Below are positions 1-11,369 of a stretch of 64,000 nucleotides of DNA, piece after piece (the stretch's first letter is position 1; each line of letters starts with the position of its first letter). The translations under genes and the position numbers were made by a program. The notes below the pieces were generated by a model that saw only the letters and a list, made by a program, of their open reading frames with translations, searched no databases and had not been told where the DNA came from. The DNA is taken from the NCBI GenBank assembly GCA_948567375.1, contig OX419762.1, forward strand, positions 25,002,608-25,066,607. The letters are read 5' to 3'. The stretch is from Lunularia cruciata. Lineage: Eukaryota > Streptophyta > Marchantiopsida > Lunulariales > Lunulariaceae.

Positions 1-1110
1 CAAATACTCAAATCTTGAATATAATAGAATGTGAGGTATGGAATGAAAAACACTTTTTACCATTTGCTTTCATCAATCTACTTTCAATTATTGGCTTGAT
101 AAGAAAACCTAATTCCTTTGTTAATTTTATGGACATGCAATTCTTTGAACTTCCAAAATCAACCAAAATCAAATGTCATACCTTGCAAGTGAAGCAAACT
201 TGCACAAGTTGAGCCTTCAATCCTATTAGAACTAATCAAGTTCCCAAAAGGTGGCTAAAACTCTCTTTTTGGGATTCTTTATTTCCTCAATCATCATGCT
301 TCATGAACTCCATTTGGGTGATTTGTCAATGTCATGTATTCTTGAGTGGACATTCAACAATGTGATGTCCAATTTGGTGACAATAAAAGTAATCACCATT
401 TTTTTGTAATCTTTTTCTTTCTATAGTGCTAAGTGGTCTCCATTGGATGACATCAATCTCCATTTATGTTGGCTCCTCCACTTGTGTGTAGTGCATTGGT
501 AGGTTCTATGAAGGTCAAGGTCAACCAAGTTGTCACAACCAAGGAATCAAAGCACTCAACCAACCACATGGCTTCCTCCAAGTGTTTGGGCTCTTGCATG
601 GTCACTTCTAGTGTGGTGCACAACTTCAAGCCTCTCATAAATTGATCCAAAGCCTCACCTTCTAGTACATCTAGAACTTGCATTATGGGGTTTTCAAATT
701 GATTGATGTTTCACATAATAAATCTATCAATTCATCTTGTATAGCTCATGCAACATTTATAGCTTGGAATCTCCCAATTATTATGTTGTTGAATTCTTTC
801 CATGTCGATATTGGTGCAACAAACTACCGTTCAGCTTGCTCCACTTAAAACTGCCACCATAGTTTTACCACTCCATCCAATTGGCTTGAAGCCAAGAAAA
901 TTTGTCTTTGTTCATCTTGAAGATTTGCAAAACTAATTTGCAAAACTTCTAGAACGTCTTTTCTCCAAACTATCCCAATTTGTAGCTTCAAAATAAAATT
1001 CACAATCAAATACAAAATCCTCCATTGTGCCCAAGAGATTCTTGCCTTCAAATACCTTAGGCTTTGGAAATTGGATTTTTTCTTCTCCTCAAAATGGTGC
1101 TCTCTCTACA
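1..1110 (-). pseudogene. Ty3/gypsy gag remnant
   Basis: Read on the minus strand, 845-1051 gives a capsid-type gag piece ending LDGVVKLWWQF, and 453-683 gives a second piece with the motif FMRGLKLCTTLEVTMQEPK. Both match the retrotransposon gag domain of plant gypsy elements. Further downstream, at 350-391, a CCHC zinc knuckle is read as YFYCHQIGHHIVEC. Spacing is normal but the first cysteine is a tyrosine codon, explained by one G-to-A change. The frame is broken by stops and shifts between pieces, so no protein can be made. The segment faces away from the pol scrap on its right, so the two are probably separate insertions or an inversion. The element's own LTRs were not found. Confidence 0.7.
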
Positions 1111-1349
1111 TGCTCTTGTTGTTGATGGTCTCTTTCTTCCAACAATCAAGTAAAGTGCTCAATTTGTTGCTATATAACAATGATAAATTTTAGCATTGCC
1201 ACCATGTCTACTACTCTATCAAACTATCTACAATTATCTAAGTTAAAACACTATTCAGTTGCATTCTTAGCACAATATGATGAAAAACTATGACAATATC
1301 TAGTTTACTGTGCAAGCTAGCAACTCAACTTGGCCAAACAAAATTACTC

Positions 1350-2690
1350 TACCACGGGATAAGAATGTCTCAAAATGATCTTTGTAGTACAAAAGTTTTA
1401 TCACTACCTTATGGGTAATAATTTTATGTTCCATGTAGACCATGAAGCCCTTAAATATCTCATCAATAAACCATGTCATGCAAATAGACTAGCCCATTGG
1501 ATGCTACTCTTGCAAGAATTCTCCTTTATGGTAGAATACCATCTCCAAAAATCTCATGACAAAGAAAATTTCCTCACTTGTATTTTCTGCCCTCCCACAC
1601 AGTGCTCCCTTAGCATAGATCCTATAGATTTCCAATTATACTATATGTAGTACAACATAACTACTCAATCATCTTGGATGGTCTAAATTTTTCATTACCA
1701 CCCTACAAAGAATGTGCCTTTTGATTCACCCAAAACCCAACACAAATCATTCCACATGTCAACCCTTCACTTCACTATATTTCATGGAGAATTGTACCAA
1801 ATTGGTATAGAAAGGGTCCTTTGGAGATGCATAGAGCCAAAAGAGGTTCCCGTAGTACTGCAAGCATGCCACACCAAAAATTGTGGTGGACATTTCTTTG
1901 GTGAGACAACCACATAGAAATCATACCTTGTTGGCTACAAGTGGCCATCTATTTCTCATGATGCCCATAGGTACACCTGCATGTGTGATGCTTTCAACTC
2001 ATGGTAACACATCTAAGTACAACATGCCCCTTCAACCAATCTTAGCCGCTCAACCATTTTGGAAATGGGGAATCAATTTTGTAGGACATGTCAATTCTAT
2101 AGCCCATAGAATGTAGGATTGTTACATCACTTATGGCAGTCCATTACATCACAAAATGAGCTGACACTGAGTCCTTTATCAAAAAAAGTTTCCACGGTCA
2201 CCATTCAGTTTTTACCAAAAAGATTCATCTCCAAACTTGGCATCCCCTTATACATTGTTTCAAACAATAGCATGCACTTCATCAACAAAAGTGCTCTATT
2301 CCTTATCAACATCAAGCAAATGGTCAAGTCAAACAAATCAATGGTATTCTACTACCATCCTCAAGAAGATTGTGAGTTTAAAGCTAACCAATTAGGACAA
2401 AAACACTTGTAGGTGCATTATGGCTACCATACGACAATTAAGCTCACAATGGGCTTCACCCCTTTCCAACTTGTCTGTATGCAAGAGGCAATTTTGCCTA
2501 TTGTTCATTCTTGATCTTGTCACTCCAAGTCTTGATGAGCACTTTGACTAAGAGGACGTCTTAGTCTAGCAAAGGAAAGATTGTTGAAGAACAAGTTTTT
2601 GCATTGCACAACCTAACAAAAAATGTCTCCAAACTCTATACATGAAATATACCACCTAGGCTAGATGTAAAATCTACTTTGACTCCCAAA
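1350..2690 (+). pseudogene. Ty3/gypsy pol remnant (RNaseH end and integrase)
   Basis: The piece at 1375-1650 matches the end of a gypsy RNaseH domain: KFYHYLMGN, then FHVDHEALKYL, then the AHWMLLLQEF connection. After it come integrase segments: a zinc-finger-like stretch around 1840-1930 (ACHTKNCGGHFFG), the integrase core entry at 2040-2100 (WKWGINFVGHV), a core piece at 2236-2290 (LGIPLYIVSNNSMHF), and a late piece near 2440-2500 (MGFTPFQLV). Several stops and frameshifts interrupt it. At about 2691 it joins abruptly to the middle of a Long-U3 LTR, so the right border is a rearrangement junction. The domain wording resembles the Athila/Tat branch of gypsy elements. Confidence 0.75.
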
Positions 2691-3755
2691 CCAAAGTGGT
2701 CATGTGATCCCAACTTTGTAGTGAAGCATCAGACTCGGAAGGGAAGAACAAGATTGATGCAGTCCCTAAAGAGAAGGAAAAAGAGGAAGCAGAGTGTGAG
2801 GAAGTAGAGTACCTTTGAGATGTGGTATGTTTGTTATTGGTGCAAATGGAGAAGAAAAAGCAGGAGATGCAAAGTAGACACCTTAATGTGTAGAGTGTAT
2901 TGTAGGTGATGGAGAGATTAGTGTATTTCAGGTGATGGAGAGATTAGATTGGAAGTTGTAGGAGAGTGTGACAGCCCAGCAAATATCACTTTTGCGGTAC
3001 TCAGGCAAGTAAAGTGTGTTCCCACAGAGATACCGGTCAGAAATGTCCATATACAAAGCAAACAATAACACTTTAGTTCTTCTTGGTTGCATCTTTAGTC
3101 TCTCAGGTAGAAACCACACCCAAAAGAGAGTAACAAGCACTGATTTGCATTCTTGTCATGACAATTTGTCACCCTTAATCACAACTCCATCAAATCTTTC
3201 CAAACAATCTTGATTTTGATGATTCAGGCTGTCCCAAAAACTGCACTTCACTACAAAATGACTTCACCTCAAAATTGTCTTCTACCCCTCCACTGAAGGC
3301 ACAACTTCCTCTATTGAAATTGCTTCACATCAATATTGCGCTGCACTCACAAATGCAAAATACTACCAACACTACAATTTCTCTCAGATCTGTCAAGGCA
3401 TTGCTCCAATTGCACTTCACTCAAGATAAAACACATAGAATGAAGATCAAGGCTTCAGAATCCAACATCCAACAAACACACTGACTTGCACTTTGAACTC
3501 CTCCAAACACTCACAAACACAATCACAACATTGATACTCGGAATTAAGCTCAAACAATGTGCACTACTTCATAGCAGTTTGCTTTATTTATTTTTAGAAA
3601 TAATGAGCCCTAAACAACATTTTATTGCAAATGCCACTCTTAAATAGTGAAGCAAACGAAAATTACTAACAACTATACCATTTCCTAACAAACTTGCAGA
3701 TCTAAAATGACAATGCACCTCTTCATATCTGCCTCTTCTTATCTCTAAATTGTTA

Positions 3756-4091
3756 CTACTTTGATCCGATGTCTACTTCTTCCTCGGCTTCCAATCCCAA
3801 AGTAACTTCACTTACTGCTCTATCCTCGGGTTTCACAACTCCTAATTCTTCCACTAATTCTAACACTTCTTCATTCTGATTTACAATTCTTGTCATAGTT
3901 AAGCCTTCTAAATCTCTATCTCCCAACCCACTCTTCCTTAAAGTGTCAAATGTCAAATCCAAAGACACATGCACTCCTATTTCATCTACTTCAGGTTTCA
4001 CTACTATCAATTCCTTTACTAATTCTACTATGTCCTCATCAAGAATTGTAATTGAAAGCATGGGTACACTATCTACGCTTTCAATTTGCAA
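3756..4091 (-). pseudogene. C-terminal piece of the LTR-encoded coiled-coil frame (short LTR)
   Basis: A 111-codon open stretch ends EEEVDIGSK then stop. Its wording (VKPEVDEIGVHVSLDL, SGLGDRDLEGL, ELGVVKPEDRAV) parallels the C-terminal end of the frame in the long LTR copy at 49819-52252 and in the other short LTR at 33557-33871. The acidic VKPE-type segment occurs twice, which suggests an internal repeat. Nothing recognisable from the N-terminal domain lies upstream in this LTR subtype, so this is either a shrunken remnant or an earlier stage of the LTR. No enzymatic motif is visible and the function is unknown. Confidence 0.6.
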
Positions 4092-4363
4092 CCCACTTTC
4101 TCCTAATCACCCATGTAACTGACCCAAAGACATTTATTGTTTGATCTTGCACTTTGGGTTCATTAACTACTACTATTTCTCTTCTAATTCTATCTTATCT
4201 TCAATCAGAATTCAAATTGAAGTCATGGGTATCCTAAATATCTTCTTTCCCTACACTAACTTACTCTTACGTCTGTGACAAGATTCTTGAAGTCACCTTC
4301 ATTGCACTCTGAGGTCTGATTACCTCGGGTTGAATCATATTTGTCTTGAGGTAAAGTCTTTAG

Positions 4364-4475
4364 ACCCAAAGTCTTGTAAACTCAAAGTCTGAAGTCCAAA
4401 GTCTGAAGTTTGAAGTATGAAGTCCAAATTCCCGAAGATACCAACCCAAAGTACCTCAACCCAAAGTCATTCAAC
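4364..4475. repeat. Degenerate short tandem repeat, unit like GAAGTCNAAAGTCT
   Basis: A run of imperfect 9-14 bp units built on the words AAAGTCT, GAAGTC and CCCAAAGT lies inside the nested short LTR. The equivalent part of the other short LTR (34175-34262) has the same array with CGAAGTA/CGAAGTC units that keep their CpG. Because both copies of this LTR subtype carry it, it belongs to the element, in the LTR half upstream of the TATA-like box. Confidence 0.55.
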
Positions 4476-6621
4476 TACTTTGTACATCTACTCCCAAAAC
4501 TTCAAATACTTGTAATTTATTTTACAGACCTCCAAACTCTACAATTTTGGTGGTAATGGAAAGCCCTGATTGAGACGCTTCCAACGAGATATAGCACGTA
4601 TGATTTGGACCTTTTGTAATTGAGATAAAGCCCTTGCAAGAATCTTGTCCTATAACCTTCATTCCGATACGAAAAAACACTCCTTTAGCATCTGACCTCC
4701 TCCTTTTTCTTCTTCCTCCTCTAATACAAAGTAAGCTTCTTTGGTTTGATCCAATCCGAGTCTTTCTTCCTCCAATACAAAGTTAACTTCCTCAGGCTTG
4801 ATCAAAACACAAGTTTCTCCTCATTTCTTCTCCATTTGGTTTCAGCAAGGTACTTCTTCTTCAAAACTTGTCCAAAATGAAAAATGTGGGTACTACATAG
4901 AGTCTGACCAGAGGAGAAGAAGATAGATAAATATTGTCAATAGATGCAACATTGCAAAAGAAGATCAACAAGAACCTGCAGGAGAAGTTTGAGAAGTAGG
5001 GTAGAGAGTTGGCACTGAAAGTGAAGGAAGTTATGCAAGAAAAAATTTGGGTAGAGAAGTTACAAGCCAAAGTAAAGTTGGAGCAAGAAAATAGCAAGGA
5101 ATTGGTTGAAAAAGAGCTCAATGCATTCCAAGAGAAGGTAGAAGAAAAGACAGTAGCCTGGCAATGGGAATTGACCACGTACCATTAAGAAGAAGGGAGG
5201 TTCAAAGATCTTGTGAAGACACTAGAGGCAAAGATTAATTAGTATGTGAAGGAGTTGGAGGATCGCAAAACAGAGTATGAGGAGGAGTTGAAGATAAGTA
5301 AAGTTGTGATGGGGAAAGAGAGACAAAAGAAGCAATTGGTGAAATCAGTTGCAGAAGCGATTGTGGAACTGAGGGTGAGGTTAACACGGAAGCCAAAGTA
5401 AGAATAGAGGAAACTAGCCTACACAAGTTATGATTGCTTGTGCAAGAGACTAGGCATAAGAATGCAAAGGAAAAGGACTTGAATGACTTGTTAATCAATC
5501 TTAGATGTAGAGAATAACATTTCTATCAGGCTCAATTTCATTAAAGTGGAGTTAGATAATGTTTGGAATATTCTACATATCAGACCTAAAGTAAGAGAGA
5601 TAGGAGTCCAAGTGTCTTTGGATTTGGCACTTGAGCTATAAGAGAAGAGTGGGATGTGAGATAAGGAGGTAGATAGATTACTTATGAGATTGATTGTAGA
5701 TCAGAGTGAAGACATGTTAGAATTGGAAGAAGAGTTGGAAGCTATAGAACCCAAAGTAAATGAGGTGAAAAGACTTTCCTTGGGTTTGGAAGCCAAAGTA
5801 GAAGTAGACATTGGATTAGATTAGAACCAGTTTTGAGGTAGGAAGAGGCAAATATGAAGAGGTGCATTGTCATTTTGGATCTGCAAGTTGGTAAAGTTGT
5901 TAGGAATCGGTTTAAGGAGTTAGATAACTATCAAGAGTGCAGTCTATTTAAAAGAGGCCTTTGTAGTGTGTTGTTGTTCAGTATACATTATTCTTGAGAA
6001 TAGATAAAGCAAAGTGCTATGAAGCAGTGCTTGTTGCTTGAGCTTAATTCTGAGTATCAATCTTGTGATTTTGTTTGTGAGTATGTGGGGAAATCAAAGT
6101 GCAAGTCAGTGTGCTTGTTGGATGTTGGATTCTGCAACCTTGATCTTCATTCTCTATGTTTGACCCTAAGTGAAGTGCAATCAAAGTAATGCCTTGGTAG
6201 ATTTGAGAGGAATTGTAGTGTTAATAATATTTTGCATTTATGAGTGCAGTGCTGAGTTGATGTGAAGTAATTTTGATCAAGGAAGTTGTGCCTTAAATGG
6301 AGGGTTGGAACACAATTCTAAGGAAAAGTTGTTTTACAATGATGAAGCTCTTTTTGGGATGGATTGAATCATCATAATCAAGATTTGTTTAGATAGAATT
6401 TGATGGAATTGTGATTAAGAAGTGTCAATTTGTGCCGAGACTGTGATCAGTGCTTGTTACTCTCTCTTGTGTGTGGTTTCTACCCAAGAGATTAAAGAAG
6501 AACCATGTTTGTTATTGTTTGACTTTGTCTTTGAACATTTCTGACTTGTATTTGTGCGGGAACAAACTTTACTTACGTGATTACCACAAAAGTGATATTT
6601 GTTGGGTTGTCACATGATTTT

Positions 6622-6640
6622 TGGTGCCACTGCCAGGGAT
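6622..6640 (+). other. Primer binding site, tRNA-Asp type
   Basis: TGGTGCCACTGCCAGGGAT begins 7 bp after the LTR end at 6614. It matches 15 of 19 positions of the plant tRNA-Asp(GUC) complement TGGCGCCGTTGCCGGGGAT, the primer site typical of Athila and related plant gypsy elements. Three of the four differences are C-to-T or G-to-A, as expected from decay of methylated cytosine. This fixes the 5' LTR end and the direction of the element. Confidence 0.8.
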
Positions 6641-6698
6641 ACACATCTCAGAAGTGGAAGAATACAAAGCCAAACATTAAATTGGGCTTTGAACCAAT

Positions 6699-8711
6699 AT
6701 GGATATCTACATGAGAGAACAATGGGAAGAGAGAGTTCAAATACAAACTTTGCACCATGAAGAAGAAGAACGCCAAAAGATCCAATCCACTTTTGACAAA
6801 ACCAAATGGGAGGCATTGGATTTTCAACTTCTTCACAAAGTTCAAGAAGCCTTGCAAGAACTCAAACAAAAGAAATGAAAAGTTTGAGTAGCAAGGATAC
6901 TTTGCATCTCCAACTTCCAAGAAGAAGAAAGATGCCAACGGGCAGACATACTTGTTATGACCTAGTACACTAACTTCTCCTAAAGTTGTAAAGGAATTCA
7001 AATTTATAAGGAAATTTATTCGTGAAAAGATAGCACAAATCTTAACGGAAGAAGAGTACCAACATCTCTTACAAATAATTTCTTGGTTGGCTTGAGGGAA
7101 TTCTCAAGAGCACTCCAAAAGTGTTGAACCTCTTACTCCATTTCTAGTTGAAGTTGACACTATCAGAGGAGAAGAATCTATTGACAAAGATCCCACTTTG
7201 AACTTGACCAATTGGAACCCTTGGGCTATCAATATGACTTCAATACTAGCCAGCTCCTTGAGTCCATCAAGTTCAATCTTACCATAGCCGATTCCTTAGA
7301 ACCAAAGAATAACTTTGTTACTTGTCACCCGATATGCCTATCAGAAGTAGGGGATAGAACAAGACAAAGACCTTGATGAATTCATCAAAGAATTGAAATT
7401 TATTTCCTTTGCCAACAAGGAACATGACTCTACGGATTGCTTGTGGATTTTCTTGAGTTTGCTCCAAAAGAAGCTTGGAGTTGGTATACTCATATAACCA
7501 AGAAGGGGTTCGTACCAACAAACTAGGCAGACATCAGAAACAATTTCTTGGAATGATTACGGGAAGTTGATTATGACATAAGTGTGGTTTAAATGATATG
7601 GACAAAGGAAAGAAGGAGGAGTTGAGAGACTACTCTGAGCGTTTCATGGCCTTTTTGACTTGTGTCCTAAAGCAATCTGGTGTGGTGGGTTACTCCTAGG
7701 CCCAAGCCATTACCTAGCTCCTTGGAGGACTTTCACCAAAGATTTGCATCTTTGCTAGGGAGGGGAAGTAACTCTCTTGGACAAAGTCCTCAAACATATC
7801 ACCTGATACGAGGTGGCTCACTATCACTCTTCCAATAACCAAAGAAATTGAGAGAAGAAAGGCAAGAAGCCCAAAAGAAGAGCTTCTTGCTGTACATCCT
7901 CTTCTTTGGAGGAATCCTCCACACCTTCAATTTCTTCTTCAAAATCCAAAGAAGAGTCAGAGCCGAGAAGAATATGAAGACGAGGAGGAAAGAAATTATT
8001 GGCATCCCTAACAAAGAGTGTAAATAAGGCAAATAATAAGCTTTACTCTTATAAAAGAGTATGCGGATTTTAAGATCCAAATGATTGGGGCAAAGGACCA
8101 AAGAAAGCGCCCATCATTTGGCAGATCCAATGTATGGTGCACTACGTGTGGCAAGTGAGGCCATGCAAACATAGAATGCAATACTCATGCTACGTTTCCA
8201 ATGCAAAAAATTGATTGGGTTCCATGATGGAATCAAGAGGAGGAAGAAGAGATTGTGTACCAAACTCAAGAAGTACAACCTTACACGAGCACATTGTACC
8301 AAGGTCCAAGGTATGGACCAAGGGAATATAACCCCAATGCTCCTCCATGAAGACTAACAATGGGCAGCCAAAATCATTGTACCAGAGGCATGTTACAATT
8401 GTGGCTCGATGGGACATTGGTCTCCAAACTATTCGGAGCTAAGATAGCAAATTGGGTATGTCCTCTTATGTGGGAATTGCAAAGGATCGAGTCATACATG
8501 CAACCAATGTCCTAATTCACCCAACCCAAAGCCGCCTATAAAATATGTACAAACCCCAGCCAAGTGTGCAGCGCTTCCGGCAAAAGGGGATACTAATGTA
8601 AAGTGTATAACACTTGAGGAAGAGAGACCTCAAGAGGGGAGTCAGGCTTTGGAAGGAGAATGGCCGGACCTCAAAGTTTTGGAAGTTGAGACAAGGCAAG
8701 AAGAAGTTTGA
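6699..8711 (+). pseudogene. gag of Long-U3 element
   Basis: The likely start is the ATG at 6699 (MDIYMREQWEERVQ), followed by a charged N-terminal stretch (LHHEEEERQKIQS). Capsid-like pieces follow near 7370-7520 (EFAPKEAWSWYTHITKKGF), in several frames. The nucleocapsid has two zinc knuckles. The first, at 8391-8432, reads CYNCGSMGHWSPNY, with the last cysteine changed to tyrosine. The second, at 8469-8510, reads CGNCKGSSHTCNQC and is a perfect CX2CX4HX4C. Gag would package the RNA and form the particle. Many stops and at least several frameshifts make this copy dead. Confidence 0.7.
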
Positions 8712-8831
8712 CCCTAAGGAACTAAGTAGTACTTCCTTGTCTTCATGAAAGGCAAAGAGGTTGCACCCAAAAAAAGTTATTTCTGCAAAGGAGGAGAAGA
8801 TTCTTGCAAAAGCCAAAGCTAAAGCTAAAGC

Positions 8832-9627
8832 TTGCAAAAAGAAATCCAAGAAGCAATACAAAGGACTCAAGAGATGAGTTTGGAGGAGGATACTAAGATG
8901 AAGCATCTATTTTTTCTGGCGGACATCAAATCTGAATTAAATGACCTAATACAAGCCAATGTGGGCAAACCCAAAGAACCTCGGGTCAAGACCACCAGTA
9001 CTCTAGTCACAATCTTGAAGCGACCCAAAATCCAACTCAAACAAGGTGAGTCTTTGAATACAAAGACAAAGGTGAAGAAAGGAAAGTTGGGAGGAGTACC
9101 GCAATATGATGTTATGGCGGATTTGGCATCAAGTGTGAATGTCACATTCAAGCATTTGTGGGATGACAATAAGTTGTACATTAAATAGCTAAGTTGGGCC
9201 CTCAAGAAAGTAAGAATGATGTCCAAAAAAGACCTGCCTGCCATCTATTGTATTGAGCAAAGAGGACCTGGGATCTCCCAAAGTTGATGCGGAGATTGTA
9301 GGGTGCATGATAACATTGATACCCATTGAATTGGGATCTAGTGTTAATGTCATGACCAAAGATACTGCAAATTAATTGGGGTACTATGCATTTGAGCCAA
9401 CACCCCAAATTTTGAAGTTTGCAGATCAAACCAAGAGACGGCCTTTGGCTATGTTGTCAAACATAATGATGATCATTGGAGGGGTGCTCTTGGAATTGAA
9501 TTACATTGTGTTGAGGCTAGTGATCAAAACTGGCTACCCATTATTGATTGGAAGACTAGTTGTGTCGTGCCCAAGTTGTGGTGGATTAGCACCAATAGAA
9601 GTTACGATTCAAGGACATTTTGTCTAA
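8832..9627 (+). pseudogene. Aspartic protease region of Long-U3 element
   Basis: A lysine-rich gag-pol linker (8832-9188) leads into a retroviral-type protease. Recognisable pieces are SSVNVMTKDTA at about 9340, then YYAFEPTPQILKFADQTK, MLSNIMMIIGGV and KTGYPLLIGR up to 9627. In related plant elements the catalytic D-[ST]-G lies just before SSVNV. Here that spot reads IELGSSVNV, so the active site is not intact. A stop at about 9375 and a frame change separate the two halves. The protease would cleave the Gag-Pol polyprotein. Confidence 0.65.
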
Positions 9628-9869
9628 GTACCAAAAGCTGGAGATGGTGAGTTGGACAAAGGTTCCCCACCTCAAGGAGACAACTTCATCAAAAAACAAA
9701 GATGAATCCAAAGATTCATCATCTTCATCTTCAAATGATTCCAAGTTAATTACTTGGAATGCTACAAGGTGGATGTAGAAGATGAAGATCCATATGATAT
9801 TGCCTTGGGTGAAAACGACTTGGAGGAAGGACCATAGTTCAACTCAAGTTAAGCCAAGTCAGTCACATT

Positions 9870-11360
9870 GAAGGAGTCATTAACCTCAATGATTGTCAAG
9901 ATGTTGTCTTGATTGAAGGCAAAATTTTAAAGATTTCAAAGACAATCACTTTGGAGGAGTTGGTAGGATACACTGCATTGTTCATAAAGTATCAAGATGC
10001 ATTTTCCTGGTCTATTGATCAAATGCAAGGTATTCCATGCCAATTTAAAGAACATCAGATTGATCTTGCTGAGGATGCAATTTTGGTGTGGCAAAGACAA
10101 TATTGCCTGAATGCGGAGTACTCACTCTTGGTGAAAGATGAAATTGACAAGTACTTAGGAGCCAGGATAATCTTTCCAATCTTGAGCAGTGAGTGTGTCT
10201 CCTCCAATGTCATTGTTCCAAAGAAGAAGACTGGAAAGATTTGAGTGTGCCAAGATTCTTGCAAATTAAATGCAGTCACAAGGAAGAATTATCATCCGTT
10301 ACCTTGTATTGATACAATCTTGGATCAAGTAGCTTGTCATCCATGCAATAGTTTTCCCAATGGATTTTGAGGGTACAATCAAGTATCTATTAGAGAAGAA
10401 GACAAGGATAAGACCATATTCACCATTGATTAGGACACATACACTTACAATCAAATGCCCTTCAGATTGTGTAATGCTCCTTCTTCTTTCTAGTGGATGA
10501 TGAATGCAATATTTAAAGATTTTCTATGCAAATTTGTGGAGGTCTTCATTGATGATTTTTGCATGTTTGGCCAAAGAGAAATACATTTGGATTATATGCA
10601 CCAAACTTTTGAAAGGTGTTGTTTTGCCAGCTTGTCATTACACCCAAAGAAATGTTTCTTCGTGATGACAAAAGAAGTTCTTATGGGGCATCGAGATTCA
10701 AGCTAAGGTATTGAAGTGGATGTCAAGAAGGTGAAAGTCATCTTGGACTTTGAATCTCTGAAGAACATTTGGGAGTTAAGAGCCTTCTTGGGACATGTTA
10801 GATACTACAAATGCTTTGTATCAAACTATGTGGTGTTGGTTGCACCATTAACAAAGCTTTTGAAGAAGTCCAAAGGCTACTTGTGGGAACAAGTAGCCTT
10901 TGGACAAGAAGAGGCTTTCCAAGTATTGAAGAAGAAACTAGTTGAAGCACCAATTATGAGGGCCCCAAATTGGGATATCCCTTTTCATATGTATGTGGAC
11001 ACTTTGTCCATAGCCATTGGAGTAGTCTGAAGTCAAAAGGACAAAAAGAAGAAAGATTACTTAATCTACTATGCCAACCAACAACTTTCAGTTTCAGAAA
11101 GAAATTATTCTACAACTGAAAGAGGATCCTTAGGAATTTTTTATGCCTACAAGAAATTTTGCCACTATCTATTAAGATAGGAGTTTTTTTTCTATGTGGA
11201 CCATTATGCTTTACAACATCTGGTCAAGAAGGTAGATTTGTTAGGGCGGATTGCTAGATGGATCTTCTTGTTACAAGAATCCACATACATTGTACAAGTA
11301 AGGAAGTGAGCTTCACATTCAAATGTGGATTTCCTATCCAGGTTAGAAACTCAAGACCAA
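9870..11360 (+). pseudogene. Reverse transcriptase and RNaseH of Long-U3 element
   Basis: RT begins with the linker NDCQDVVLIEGK near 9890. It then has SLLVKDEIDKYLGARIIFP, VIVPKKKTGK, the NAPSSF stretch near 10470, and the catalytic motif VEVFIDDFCMFG with the Asp pair at 10551-10556. The piece at 10716-11030 carries RAFLGHVRYYKCFV and the entry to RNaseH (WDIPFHMYVDTLSIAIGVV). RNaseH continues to about 11330 (NYSTTERGSLG, FYVDHYALQHLVKKV). Stops and shifts at about 10240, 10490, 10700 and 11030 break it. The catalytic pair is intact although the gene is dead. This copy is the reference for the minus-strand RT scrap at 30215-31345. Confidence 0.85.
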
Positions 11361-11369
11361 GAATATGAA

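Larger units (their letters stand above)
2967..4897 (-). mobile_element. Nested short solo LTR (1.93 kb subtype) with target duplication
   Basis: The segment begins TGTGACAGCC and ends ACTACA on the plus strand. These are the reverse complements of the LTR end and start of the Long-U3 family. Flanks are gagag (2962-2966) and tagag (4898-4902), a 5 bp target duplication with one mismatch. Removing the insert restores a sequence collinear with 14455-14485 of the 3' LTR. No internal region or second LTR is present, so it is a solo LTR. A TATA-like box is at 3639-3646 on the minus strand. Only the C-terminal part of the LTR-encoded frame is present (3756-4091). Its first half differs from that of the long LTR. 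Confidence 0.85.
2691..6614 (+). repeat. 5' LTR of Long-U3 element (5'-truncated)
   Basis: Sequence from 2695 onward aligns with 14206 onward in the 3' LTR of the same element, so the first roughly 1465 bp of the LTR are missing. The LTR ends at 6614 in TGTCACA, exactly before the primer binding site. It is interrupted by a reverse-oriented short solo LTR at 2967-4897. The LTR-encoded coiled-coil frame runs through 4903-5824 in broken form and ends at the family stop (VEVDIGLD, stop at 5822-5824). A TATA-like TATTTAAA lies at 5945-5952, about 670 bp before the LTR end. Confidence 0.8.
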
